From positions 1 through 7,728 of the forward strand of contig JBBRDB010000124.1 of assembly GCA_038204345.1 (NCBI GenBank): a stretch of DNA of 7,728 nt. The letters run 5' to 3'. Source of the DNA: JAHJSA01 sp038204345 (GTDB lineage: Bacteria; Actinomycetota; Thermoleophilia; RBG-16-64-13). This document shows positions 1-6,777 of the stretch, piece after piece (position 1 is the first letter of the stretch; the number at the start of each line of letters is the position of its first letter). Under the pieces are notes generated by a model, which did no database searches, was not told where the DNA came from, and saw nothing but the letters and a program-made list of their open reading frames with translations. Made by a program: the position numbers and the translations under genes.

Positions 1-2432
1 AAGAGTACTCCGGCGGTGACGTGGGCCCCGTGAAAGCCGGTCAGGGTGAAGAAGACGCTGCCGTACACCCCGTCACTCAGCCCGAAGCCGGCCCGTGACC
101 ACTCCACGCCTTGGAGGCTCAAGAAGAGCACGCCCAGGATCACGGCGATGACGGTCCCGAACGTGAAGCGCGCTTTGCGCCTCTTCGCCAGGCCTGAGAA
201 TCCCCAGTGTGCGAACAATCCACTTGTCAGCAGGATCAATGTGTTGATCGCTGGGAGTCCAGCCTCGAGGGCGGGCATCCCGGCGGGAGGCCAGGCCTCC
301 GCCCGATATCGCAAGTGCACGTATGTATAGAAGAGGGCCGCGAAGAACACTGCCTCCGAGCTTATGAAGAGCAGCATGCCGGTGACGCCGGGCGGCCGCA
401 GGCCGCCGGATAGGTGAGCCGACTCCTCCCAACGCTGCAAAGCCCACGCCACGAGCGTACCGAAGAGAAATACCCCTCCCAGCGCGGGGATGATAGGGGC
501 ACCCAGGCCCCCGGCCGCGACCGCGATCACGGCCAAGGCGGCGATGAGCGGGATGCCGCTGCTGCGGGGAGCCTCGTGATGCTGGCCACCGGCGGCGCCC
601 GCGCCGGTCGTCGCGCCGAAGTCCGCCACGATGCCGTTCTCCATCGCGGCTGTTGCCACCAGCGCCCCCCCGCTGTCCGCCGCGGCAGCCGCCGAGGCTG
701 TAGTGCTCGGCGGTTCGGCCGCGAGGGCCTCGCTCGTAGGGACCTGGGGCTCAGGTTGGCCTGAGAGCATCCAGTCGGGTCTGTCGGGGTTCTTGAGATC
801 CCACAGCGGGCGGGGGCCGAGGACGGGGGGCAGGGTGTCGAAGTTGTATGCCGGCGGCGGTGACGTGGTGGCCCACTCGAGCGTCCAGGCATCCCAGGGG
901 TCGTCACCGGCCGGCGCACCCTTGCGCAGGCTCGAGAGGAAGTTGTAGATCAGGATGACGATGCCCGCGGCGATCACCATGCCGCCGATACTGCTCACCA
1001 GGTTGAAGGGCTCCCAGCCGAGCCCTGCGTCGTAGGTGTACACACGGCGGGGCATGCCCAGGATTCCCAACACGTACATGGGCATGAAGGTGAGGTTGAA
1101 TCCCAGAAAGATCACCCAAAAGCTGGTCTTGCCCAGTCGCTCGCTCAACATGCGACCCGTGGCCTTGGGATACCAGTAGTGGAGGCCGGCCAACACTCCG
1201 AGCAGGGTTCCCCCGAAGAGCACATTGTGGAAGTGGGCCACGAGGTAGTAGCTGTCGGTCACCTGCCAATCGAACGGCACCACAGCGAGCGAGACTCCCG
1301 TGAGGCCGCCGATCACGAACATGGCGATGAATCCACTGGTGAAGTAGAGAGGCGTGCGGAAGCGGAGCGAACCGCCCCACATGGTCGCCAGCCAGTTGAA
1401 GATCTTGACGCCGGTGGGAACGGCGATGATCATCGACGACCCGGCGAAGATCTTATCGAGCAAGGATCCCAGACCCACGGCGAACATGTGATGGGCCCAC
1501 ACGGTGAATCCGATGAAGCCGATCATGCCGATCATCACCTGCATCGCGCCGCGACCGAAGAGCGGTTTGCGCGAGAACACCGGCACGACCTCAGACAAGA
1601 TGCCGAAGGCGGGGAGGATGAGGATGTACACCTCGGGATGGCCGAAGAACCAGAAGAGGTGCTGCCAGATTATGGGATCGCCGCCGCCCGCCACGTCGTA
1701 GAACGAGGTCCCGTAGTGACGGTCGAGGTAGAGCAGCGCCAGTGCCGCAGTCAGACTAGGTATGGCGAACAGTATGAGGAAGGAGTTCACGAAGTTGGCG
1801 AAAGCAAACAGTGGCATGTCTCTGAGGCGCATGCCGGGTGCGCGCATCCTCAGCATGGTGACGATGGCATTGGCTGCCCCCACGAGTGACGATACCCCCA
1901 ATGCCAGCAGGCTCAGGCTCCAGAAGTCGACGCCGTCGTGGGCGGAGTAGATGCGCGAGGTAAGTGGGGCGTAGCTGAACCAACCTGTATCCGGCGCTCC
2001 ACCGAAGAGGAAACTGGCGTAAAGCAGGATGCCTCCGCTGACCATCAGCCAGTAACTGAAGGCGTTCAGGCGGGGGAAGGCCATGTCGCGGGCCCCGATC
2101 ATGAGCGGTATGAGGTAGTTCACCAGTCCCGCCAACGCCGGCATGGCGAACAGAAACACCATGGTCGTGCCGTGCATGGTGAAGAATTGGTTGTACTGGC
2201 CGGGGGAGAGCAGCGTGTTGTTCGGGACGATGAGCTGCAGGCGCATGACCAATGCCAAGCAGACGGCCACTGCGAAGAAGGTGAGCGCGGTGGCCACGTA
2301 GAGTATGCCTATGCGCTTGTGGTCGGTAGTGGTAAGCCAGGAAACCACGCCCCCCTGCGCCTTCGCGCCCCCGGCGGAGGAGCGTGCGCCCTCGCCCCCG
2401 TCACTCGCTACGATGCCCGCGTCGTCTGTCAT
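1..2432 (-). CDS. ctaD: Cytochrome c oxidase subunit I-subunit III fusion (caa3 type), partial at left window edge
   Basis: This is the membrane-embedded catalytic subunit of an aerobic haem-copper oxidase, reducing O2 to water and pumping protons. The frame stays open from ATG at 2432 to the window edge (810 codons, 3' end missing). Subunit I spans about residues 30-540. It has haem a ligands H87 and H402, CuB ligands H265, H314 and H315, the cross-linking Y269 of GHPEVY, haem a3 ligand H400, K343 of the K channel (VPTGVKIF), and the GARDMAFPRLN and MPRRVYTY motifs. E267 in HPEVY indicates an A1-type enzyme. A low-complexity Ala/Gly/Thr/Pro linker (about 557-626) joins subunit III, recognised by MLLFISSEAVFFAALFYTYV and GFHGAHVTAGV near the edge. 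The start codon overlaps the coxB stop (ATGA), so translation is probably coupled. The subunit assignments are secure. Whether the missing end carries a further domain (for example subunit IV) cannot be seen. Confidence 0.96.
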   Translation of the reverse strand, partial: MTDDAGIVASDGGEGARSSAGGAKAQGGVVSWLTTTDHKRIGILYVATALTFFAVAVCLALVMRLQLIVPNNTLLSPGQYNQFFTMHGTTMVFLFAMPALAGLVNYLIPLMIGARDMAFPRLNAFSYWLMVSGGILLYASFLFGGAPDTGWFSYAPLTSRIYSAHDGVDFWSLSLLALGVSSLVGAANAIVTMLRMRAPGMRLRDMPLFAFANFVNSFLILFAIPSLTAALALLYLDRHYGTSFYDVAGGGDPIIWQHLFWFFGHPEVYILILPAFGILSEVVPVFSRKPLFGRGAMQVMIGMIGFIGFTVWAHHMFAVGLGSLLDKIFAGSSMIIAVPTGVKIFNWLATMWGGSLRFRTPLYFTSGFIAMFVIGGLTGVSLAVVPFDWQVTDSYYLVAHFHNVLFGGTLLGVLAGLHYWYPKATGRMLSERLGKTSFWVIFLGFNLTFMPMYVLGILGMPRRVYTYDAGLGWEPFNLVSSIGGMVIAAGIVILIYNFLSSLRKGAPAGDDPWDAWTLEWATTSPPPAYNFDTLPPVLGPRPLWDLKNPDRPDWMLSGQPEPQVPTSEALAAEPPSTTASAAAAADSGGALVATAAMENGIVADFGATTGAGAAGGQHHEAPRSSGIPLIAALAVIAVAAGGLGAPIIPALGGVFLFGTLVAWALQRWEESAHLSGGLRPPGVTGMLLFISSEAVFFAALFYTYVHLRYRAEAWPPAGMPALEAGLPAINTLILLTSGLFAHWGFSGLAKRRKARFTFGTVIAVILGVLFLSLQGVEWSRAGFGLSDGVYGSVFFTLTGFHGAHVTAGVL

Positions 2433-3463
2433 TGGAGGCCTTCCAGGTAGGATACAAGGTCATCCAGTTGCCCGCTCTCCAGGGCCGGCGTCGGCATGAG
2501 GTTGCCCGGCTTCACGGCTTGGGGATCTTCGAGCCATCGTCGAAGATCCTCCGGCGTATTCTCCAGAGTACCGGCCGCAAGACTGAGTCGGCTGCTGACG
2601 TGGGTGAGGTCGGGCGCGAGAGTCCCGGCAGAGGTGGTGCCCCGTATGGAGTGGCAGCCGACGCATGGCAACGAGAGGTATACGTCCTTCCCCCGTTTCG
2701 CCGCGTCGGTCGTGGGCTCCTTCGCAGGTTCCTGCTGGTGCTTGATCCATGCAGAGAACTCCGCGGCGCTCTCCACCACCAGGTAGAAACGCATGTGCGC
2801 GTGTTGGAGTCCGCAGAATTCCGCGCACTGGCCCAGGTAAACGCCCGGGGTCGCGGCGAGGAACCCAGCGCGGTTGATGTGCCCAGGCACGAGATCCGTC
2901 TTGCCTCCGATCTGCGGCACCCAGAAACTGTGGATCACGTCGGCAGACGTCAACTCGATCCCGACCTCGCGGCCCTCGGGCACGTGTATCTCATTGGCGG
3001 TGGAGAACCCCTCTGCAGCGTAGTCCACCTCCCACCACCACTGGTGGCCCACGACCTGAAGTTCTACGTCACCGCCGGGCAGGTTCAGGGAGTCTATGGT
3101 GCGCGCGGTCATCGTGAAGATGACGATGATGAGGATGGTGGGGATCAACGTCCACAGCGCTTCGATGGTGTTGTTGCCGCGGGTCTGCTGCACCTGGCTT
3201 TCGGCGCGTCCTCGGAAGCGGACGATGGAGTAGAGCAAGACGGCTTCCACCCCGAAGAGAATGATCGCGGAGAGCACGAAGAGGAAGATGGCCAAGGACT
3301 TTATCTCCTCGGCCTGCGGCGTGGCCGGCCTCAGGATCGAAGGGGCGGCGGCCGCGCCTGTCGGCAATGCGAGCCACAGCACGAAGATACCAATGGCGGT
3401 CGCGAGTAATCGCGTCGCCGCGCTCCAATGGGCACCTGGTACGAGCCGCGCCGTCGTCCGCAT
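2429..3463 (-). CDS. coxB: Cytochrome c oxidase subunit II with C-terminal cytochrome c domain
   Basis: This subunit accepts electrons and passes them through the binuclear CuA centre to subunit I. Numbered from the upstream GTG at 3472 (347 residues), it has an export/anchor segment at about 20-43, two membrane helices at about 59-84 and 105-123, and the GHQWWWEV aromatic motif at 142-149. The periplasmic-side cupredoxin domain has all CuA ligands: H181, C216, E218, C220, H224 and M227. A fused class I cytochrome c domain follows, with haem motif CVGCH (270-274) and axial M326. This fusion defines caa3 oxidases. The start is uncertain: GTG 3472, GTG 3466 and ATG 3463 are all in frame behind a weak GGTGGGG. 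I chose the ATG. The gene lies 23 bases (or 14 from the GTG) after the usp stop and overlaps the I/III gene by 4 bases, so all three are probably co-transcribed. Confidence 0.96.
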   Translation of the reverse strand: MRTTARLVPGAHWSAATRLLATAIGIFVLWLALPTGAAAAPSILRPATPQAEEIKSLAIFLFVLSAIILFGVEAVLLYSIVRFRGRAESQVQQTRGNNTIEALWTLIPTILIIVIFTMTARTIDSLNLPGGDVELQVVGHQWWWEVDYAAEGFSTANEIHVPEGREVGIELTSADVIHSFWVPQIGGKTDLVPGHINRAGFLAATPGVYLGQCAEFCGLQHAHMRFYLVVESAAEFSAWIKHQQEPAKEPTTDAAKRGKDVYLSLPCVGCHSIRGTTSAGTLAPDLTHVSSRLSLAAGTLENTPEDLRRWLEDPQAVKPGNLMPTPALESGQLDDLVSYLEGLQ

Positions 3464-3486
3464 CACACGCACTGCCCCACCGGCGA

Positions 3487-3912
3487 TCAGTGGGCCACCA
3501 ACACCGGCACAGTGGCATACTGCAGCACCCGGTCCGATGTGGAGCCGAGAAGCAGCTCCGAGAACTTGCCCAAGCCTCGGCGCCCCACGATGATCAGATC
3601 CACGTCGTGTGCCTCGGCTACGTTGAGAATGGCCTCCGCCGCGGGGCCCTCCAGCACGTCGGGCGTGACCTCCAACTGATCTTCTGCAAGTCGCTTCACA
3701 AGGGCCTCCACAGACTCCCGGGCCTCGTGTATTTCCCGCACGTCGTCCTGAGACGGCTGCATCATGCGCGGCAGGCGCGGATACGCGTGCACCACGATGA
3801 TCTCGGCGTCGTACTTATGCGCCAGGCTGGCCGCCAGATCCACCGCCCGCTCTGCACTTTCCGACCCATCGTATCCCAAGAGTATCTTACGGATCTCTAC
3901 GTCGTGCACCAT
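3487..3912 (-). CDS. Universal stress protein (UspA family, ATP-binding type)
   Basis: This is a single-domain cytoplasmic universal stress protein of 141 residues, the usual length. It starts with the strand and loop KILLGYDGSESAERA, in which D15 is the conserved acidic residue. Near the C-terminus it has the nucleotide-binding signature G-2X-G-9X-G-S (G110, G113, G123, S124) and ends with the typical VPVLV strand. These features place it in the ATP-binding subclass (MJ0577-like) rather than the E. coli UspA type, which lacks the glycine motif. The ATG at 3912 is supported by AAGGAG nine bases upstream (plus-strand 3922-3927). It is the first gene of an apparent operon with the cytochrome oxidase genes, so its expression probably follows respiration or stress. 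Its substrate or partner is unknown. I saw no convincing promoter upstream on this strand. Confidence 0.93.
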   Translation of the reverse strand: MVHDVEIRKILLGYDGSESAERAVDLAASLAHKYDAEIIVVHAYPRLPRMMQPSQDDVREIHEARESVEALVKRLAEDQLEVTPDVLEGPAAEAILNVAEAHDVDLIIVGRRGLGKFSELLLGSTSDRVLQYATVPVLVAH

Positions 3913-4012
3913 GTTGATCGGCTCCTTCGCGTCCGTTGGCTCCAGCCCAGACGTACCCGGGGCTGCCCGGCGCTGAAACGAGGCCTACGAATCAACCCTC
4001 CCAGCCGTCGTC

Positions 4013-4041
4013 TTGACGATTGTCAGTGAACATGCCAGACT
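4013..4041 (+). promoter_or_regulatory. Probable promoter of the cold-shock gene
   Basis: A TTGACG -35 hexamer (4013-4018) is followed, after 17 bases, by CAGACT (4036-4041) preceded by TGC, an extended -10 arrangement. The -10 matches TATAAT at only three positions. If used, transcription would start near 4048 and give a leader of about 148 bases, as is typical of cold-shock genes. A weaker alternative is TTGCCC-17-TAAGGA at 4089-4117. Confidence 0.4.
4014..4025. repeat. TGAC-N4-GTCA palindrome over the -35 of the csp promoter
   Basis: The two 4-base arms TGAC and GTCA are separated by GATT. The site lies across the proposed -35 element, in the intergenic region shared by usp-cox and csp, where an operator for either gene could sit. 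The arms are short, so chance is a real alternative. Confidence 0.25.
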
Positions 4042-4131
4042 GTGCAACTGTCGTTCGGAGTTCTGAAGGTCATGAGCCGAGATGGGTGTTGCCCGTTGGT
4101 TCCATCGAATGTAAGGACTTCCGAGTAGTAA

Positions 4132-4169
4132 GGAGCGAGTATCAACGTCGCTCCCCGGGCGTGGCCCGG
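4132..4169 (+). promoter_or_regulatory. Two adjacent hairpins in the cold-shock gene leader
   Basis: GGAGCGA (4132-4138) pairs with TCGCTCC (4148-4154) around a 9-base loop. It is followed at once by CCGGGC (4155-4160) pairing with GCCCGG (4164-4169) around GTG. The two stems could stack end to end, finishing 11 bases before the AGGAGG ribosome-binding site. A near-identical 12-base element, GAGTATCAA(C/A)GT, occurs at 4137-4148 and again at 4169-4180. Long structured leaders control translation of cspA-type mRNAs in other bacteria. That this one does so is inference. Confidence 0.45.
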
Positions 4170-4195
4170 AGTATCAAAGTAGGAGGTCCCACAGG

Positions 4196-4402
4196 ATGGA
4201 GACCGGCAAGGTAAAGTGGTTCAACGACTCGAAGGGCTACGGCTTCATCGAGCGCACCCAAGGCGAAGACGTGTTCGTGCACTTCTCCGCGGTCACGGGT
4301 GATGGGTTTCGCACCCTCACCGAGGGCGAAGCCGTGAACTTCGAGGTGGTTGAAGGGCCCAAGGGGCTCCAGGCCGCCAACGTCAGCCGCCTCGGCGTCT
4401 AA
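4196..4402 (+). CDS. Cold-shock protein (CspA family)
   Basis: This is a 68-residue single cold-shock domain that binds single-stranded RNA and DNA and acts as an RNA chaperone in the cytoplasm. The opening METGKVKWFNDSKGYGFI is diagnostic. RNP1 is the KGYGFI segment at 13-18 and RNP2 is VFVHF at 26-30, and the aromatic nucleic-acid-stacking residues W8, F17, F27, H29 and F30 are present. Length is standard. The ATG is set by a strong AGGAGG (4181-4186) nine bases upstream. The gene is monocistronic, with its own leader and a strong terminator right after it, and is divergent from the usp-cox operon. GC-rich genomes often carry several such paralogues, so a specific cspA/B/C letter is not justified and cold induction is not shown by the sequence. 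Confidence 0.96.
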   Translation: METGKVKWFNDSKGYGFIERTQGEDVFVHFSAVTGDGFRTLTEGEAVNFEVVEGPKGLQAANVSRLGV

Positions 4403-4427
4403 CACAGAGTCGATTCAGGCCGCTTTT

Positions 4428-4467
4428 CGGCCTCGCGGATCTGATGGTCCGCGAGGCCGTTCTTGTT
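4428..4467 (+). terminator. Rho-independent terminator after the cold-shock gene
   Basis: There is a perfect 12-base stem, CGGCCTCGCGGA (4428-4439) with TCCGCGAGGCCG (4448-4459), around an 8-base loop, followed by TTCTTGTT. It lies 25 bases after the csp stop codon. An upstream AGGCCG (4417-4422) could instead pair with CGGCCT (4428-4433) in a smaller hairpin that competes with the terminator stem. Confidence 0.85.
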
Positions 4468-4550
4468 GAGCGACCGGACTGGTCGGTCCGGGTCTCGCCC
4501 CCTACGTCGCCAGCTCAGGAGCTTCGATGCGGATGCGGTGAGCGGGTGCG

Positions 4551-4559
4551 TGGTACCCT
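4551..4559 (+). promoter_or_regulatory. Possible extended -10 element of the que operon
   Basis: TGGTACCCT has the form TGnTAnnnT, an extended -10, about 70 bases before queF and after the csp terminator, where the operon needs a promoter. No good -35 lies 16-18 bases upstream, so this is only a candidate. The rest of the 4468-4630 leader holds one hairpin (CCGGAC 4474-4479 with GTCCGG 4486-4491). I saw no recognisable preQ1 riboswitch. Confidence 0.25.
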
Positions 4560-4630
4560 TTCCGCGCAGCCACACCGCGGGCGCCCGACTCTAGTCCGCG
4601 CGCCCTCCCGCCGAGGAGAAACGACTCCAC

Positions 4631-5014
4631 ATGGAGACCGAGAAGAAGTACGGCGCCCTGGCCATCGAGAGCAACGAACTCGTCACGTGGCCCAATCCTG
4701 CGCCCCATCGGCGATACATGGTATCGATGGACATCCCTGAGTTCACCTGCGTGTGTCCACAGTCCGGTTTCCCCGACTTCGCCACTATCAGGATCCGCTA
4801 CCAGCCAAAGGATCTGGTGGTGGAGCTGAAGTCGCTTAAGTTGTACATCAACGGTTATCGCGAGGTAGCGATCTCCCACGAAGCGGCCACGAACCAGATC
4901 CTGGACGACCTGGTGGAGTTGTTGCAGCCGCACTGGATGCGGGTCACCGGTGATTTCAACGTCCGCGGCAACATCAAGACGATCGTTCGTGCGGACCATG
5001 GGGCCCGCGGGTGA
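4631..5014 (+). CDS. queF: NADPH-dependent 7-cyano-7-deazaguanine reductase (preQ0 reductase)
   Basis: QueF reduces the nitrile of preQ0 to the aminomethyl group of preQ1 using two NADPH, the last free-base step before Tgt inserts preQ1 into tRNA. The protein has 127 residues, which makes it the short, single-domain (Bacillus-type) form of the tunnel-fold family. The catalytic cysteine is C42 and the catalytic aspartate D49, within CPQSGFPDFATI. The QueF signature is ELKSLKLY (65-72), and H83/E84 match the substrate-binding His-Glu pair. The ATG at 4631 has GAGGAG (4613-4618) 12 bases upstream. Its stop overlaps the queC GTG by 4 bases (GTGA), showing translational coupling. The presence of QueF argues that the cluster makes queuosine for tRNA rather than only preQ0-derived DNA modification or antibiotics. 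Confidence 0.96.
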   Translation: METEKKYGALAIESNELVTWPNPAPHRRYMVSMDIPEFTCVCPQSGFPDFATIRIRYQPKDLVVELKSLKLYINGYREVAISHEAATNQILDDLVELLQPHWMRVTGDFNVRGNIKTIVRADHGARG

Positions 5015-5682
5015 GCGGATCGGCCAACTACCTTCTCCTCAGTGGAGGCCTCGACTCTACGACCCTCGCTGCTTGGATCAAGGAAGCGTACCCTTCCTCG
5101 CGCATCACGGCGGTCACCTTTCTCTACGGGCAGAAGCACGCCATCGAATTGGAGGCGGCCAAGGACGTGGCCGCGCACTTCGGCATCGACCACCGCTCGG
5201 TCCAGCTCCCACCGATCTCCGGCTCGGCGCTCACCGACGCAGGCGCGCCCTTGCCCCAAGGGCGTGACCTTGAGTCCGTCACGGGCGTGGCGCCCTCATA
5301 TGTGCCGGCGCGCAATCTGCTCTTTCTGGCCTATCTCGCTTCTCTCGCCGATGCCGTAGGCCCTGCGTGGCTGTGGCTGGGTGTGCACCGCGATGACCAC
5401 ACCGGGTATCCCGATTGCCGTCCCGAGTTCGTACGTGCGGCCGATCGAGCCGTCAACCTGGGCACTCAGTTCGGTCTGCGGGTCGAGGCCCCGTTCGTGG
5501 ATTGGCCAAAGGAACGCGTCTTGCGCTGGGGTCTCGAGCACGATGTGCCGTATGGGCTCACCCACTCTTGTTATCAGGGGTCGCGTCCGGCCTGCGGCGT
5601 GTGCGACACGTGTCAGGCTCGACTCGCCGCCTTTCGCCTGGCCGGAGCCGACGATCCCATCCCATACCTCACGCGGGGCTGA
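5011..5682 (+). CDS. queC: 7-cyano-7-deazaguanine synthase (preQ0 synthase)
   Basis: QueC converts 7-carboxy-7-deazaguanine to preQ0 using ammonia and ATP. The 223-residue protein has the N-terminal PP-loop SGGLDS (11-16) that binds ATP pyrophosphate, the YGQKHAIELEAA segment typical of QueC, and VPARNLLFLAYLASLA in the middle. Near the C-terminus lies a zinc site of four cysteines, C187, C195, C198 and C201 (CX7CX2CX2C). Length is normal. The GTG start at 5011 overlaps the queF stop by 4 bases. It leaves only six residues before the first strand (YLLLSGG), as expected, and no better start fits. It is the second gene of the que operon, and its product is the substrate of the adjacent QueF. 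Confidence 0.96.
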   Translation: MSGSANYLLLSGGLDSTTLAAWIKEAYPSSRITAVTFLYGQKHAIELEAAKDVAAHFGIDHRSVQLPPISGSALTDAGAPLPQGRDLESVTGVAPSYVPARNLLFLAYLASLADAVGPAWLWLGVHRDDHTGYPDCRPEFVRAADRAVNLGTQFGLRVEAPFVDWPKERVLRWGLEHDVPYGLTHSCYQGSRPACGVCDTCQARLAAFRLAGADDPIPYLTRG

Positions 5683-5684
5683 CC

Positions 5685-6047
5685 GTGCGCACCACTATCA
5701 CCAAGATACTGACGTTCGACGCGGCCCACAGTCTTCCCGAGCACCTCGGCAAATGCCGCAACGTCCACGGACACACCTACACGCTAGAGGTCACGATCGA
5801 GGGAACGATAGACTCCGGCGGGCCTACGGACGGCATGGTCATGGATTTCGCCGATCTCAGTTCCCGGGTGGCGGAGTTGGTTGTGGATCCGCTTGACCAC
5901 TGCTATCTCAATGATCTCTTCGATTTCGCCCCCACGGCCGAGGCTGTGGCGAAGTGGGCCCTTATCACGTTGCAAGAGGCCGGCCTGCCGGTGGTGAGCG
6001 TACGTCTGTGGGAGACCCCGACCAGCTACGCCGAAGTGTCTGTCTAG
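5685..6047 (+). CDS. queD: 6-carboxy-5,6,7,8-tetrahydropterin synthase
   Basis: QueD converts 7,8-dihydroneopterin triphosphate, made by FolE, to CPH4 with loss of acetaldehyde and triphosphate. The protein has 120 residues and the T-fold pattern of the family. Zinc ligands are H15, H28 and H30 (the latter two in CRNVHGH), the catalytic cysteine is C24, the Asp-His pair is D71/H72 in PLDHCYLND, and the pterin-anchoring glutamate is E110 in LWETP. The frame stays open upstream into queC. I chose GTG 5685, two bases after the queC stop, because it places the first strand (KILTFDAAH) at the usual distance from the N-terminus. There is only a weak GGGG before it, so translation probably depends on coupling to queC. 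Confidence 0.95.
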   Translation: MRTTITKILTFDAAHSLPEHLGKCRNVHGHTYTLEVTIEGTIDSGGPTDGMVMDFADLSSRVAELVVDPLDHCYLNDLFDFAPTAEAVAKWALITLQEAGLPVVSVRLWETPTSYAEVSV

Positions 6048-6075
6048 GGGCCTTGACGAACCTCGTGGGCGTACT

Positions 6076-6699
6076 ATGCGCGTCGTAGAGATCTTCGACT
6101 CCCTGCAGGGCGAAGGCTTCTGGGCCGGCATGCCGATGACGTTCATACGCCTCGCGGGCTGCAACGCCCAAGAGTTGGGGCTGGGGTGCGTCAGGTGGTG
6201 CGATACCGTCGGCAGTTGGGATGCAGAGAACGGGCGCGAGATGTCTCCCACAGAGGTGTCAGTCGCTCTGCCGCCGTCGAGCATGCGTCGCGTGTGTGTC
6301 ACCGGCGGTGAACCTCTCCTTCAGGATGAGGAGTTCGCTCAACTGGTGACATTACTCCAGCATTCCGGACGGCTCGTGCATCTCGAGACCAACGGGACGC
6401 TCGATCTGCCCCCAGGTGTCCGCCCGGATTGGGTCACTGTGAGTCCCAAACCACCCCGTTACTCGGTGTCGCCAGGCCTGAAGGGAATGGTGAGCGAGAT
6501 CAAGGTGGTGGTCGACGACACGGCCTTCCGGACGGACGTGGTCGAGACCCTCAGTCGTATGCACCCGACGGCCGTCGTCAGCCTTCAGCCCGAGTGGACC
6601 AGCTTCGAGCAGACGGCCGCCGCCGCAGTGGCCGCCGTCATGACGCACCCGGATTGGCGTTTGTCGCTTCAACTACACAAGGTCCTCGGGATGCGCTGA
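6076..6699 (+). CDS. queE: 7-carboxy-7-deazaguanine synthase (radical SAM), atypical cysteine spacing
   Basis: QueE is a radical SAM enzyme that contracts CPH4 to 7-carboxy-7-deazaguanine. The 207-residue protein opens with VVEIFDSLQGEGFWAGMP and IRLAGCN, as QueE does. It has the SAM-binding GGEP at 77-80, LETNGTLD further on and SPKPP in the middle, all typical of the family. The cluster cysteines are C29, C38 and C42 (CX8CX3C), ending WCDT. The two spacings I know for this family are CX3CX2C and CX14CX2C, so the extra residue between the last two cysteines is odd. The nucleotide reading gives no sign of a frameshift. The gene starts 28 bases after queD with a poor ribosome-binding site (GTGGGCG) and ends the operon. 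Identity as QueE is supported by sequence and by its three neighbours. Confidence 0.93.
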   Translation: MRVVEIFDSLQGEGFWAGMPMTFIRLAGCNAQELGLGCVRWCDTVGSWDAENGREMSPTEVSVALPPSSMRRVCVTGGEPLLQDEEFAQLVTLLQHSGRLVHLETNGTLDLPPGVRPDWVTVSPKPPRYSVSPGLKGMVSEIKVVVDDTAFRTDVVETLSRMHPTAVVSLQPEWTSFEQTAAAAVAAVMTHPDWRLSLQLHKVLGMR

Positions 6700-6777
6700 C
6701 GTTCGCGTCGCCGCCCATGTCGCAGCGGAGCATCAACACGCCGCCGGGCGGGGGGTTACCCGGGTTCCCGTCCTTGC

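Noticed and set aside
1179..1889. A 236-codon open frame on the plus strand across the oxidase gene
   Set aside because: It is antisense to subunit I, whose metal-ligand motifs are all in the other strand's frame. Its composition (rich in Glu, His and Gly) is what GC-rich shadows give.
2384..3409. A 341-codon open frame on the plus strand opposite coxB
   Set aside because: coxB on the minus strand has complete CuA and haem c motifs over the same bases. The plus-strand translation shows no recognisable domain.
3510..3530. A second ACAGT...ACTG site resembling the ferredoxin operator
   Set aside because: The spacing is 5 rather than 4, the site lies inside the conserved C-terminal VPVLV coding of usp, and no promoter is near it.
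4468..4630. A preQ1 riboswitch upstream of queF
   Set aside because: The leader was read for a short hairpin with an A-rich pseudoknot tail (class I) or the larger class II layout. It is GC-rich with a simple hairpin only and lacks an A-rich tail.
6053..6077. TTGACG and TACTAT just before queE, as an internal promoter
   Set aside because: The spacer is only 13 bases and the -10 would overlap the start codon, so a functional leadered promoter is unlikely.
6700..6777. A terminator between the convergent queE and winged-helix genes
   Set aside because: The region is GC-rich with a possible 5-base stem (CCGGG/CCCGG on the minus strand) and an ACCCGGGT palindrome, but there is no stable long stem and no T-tract.
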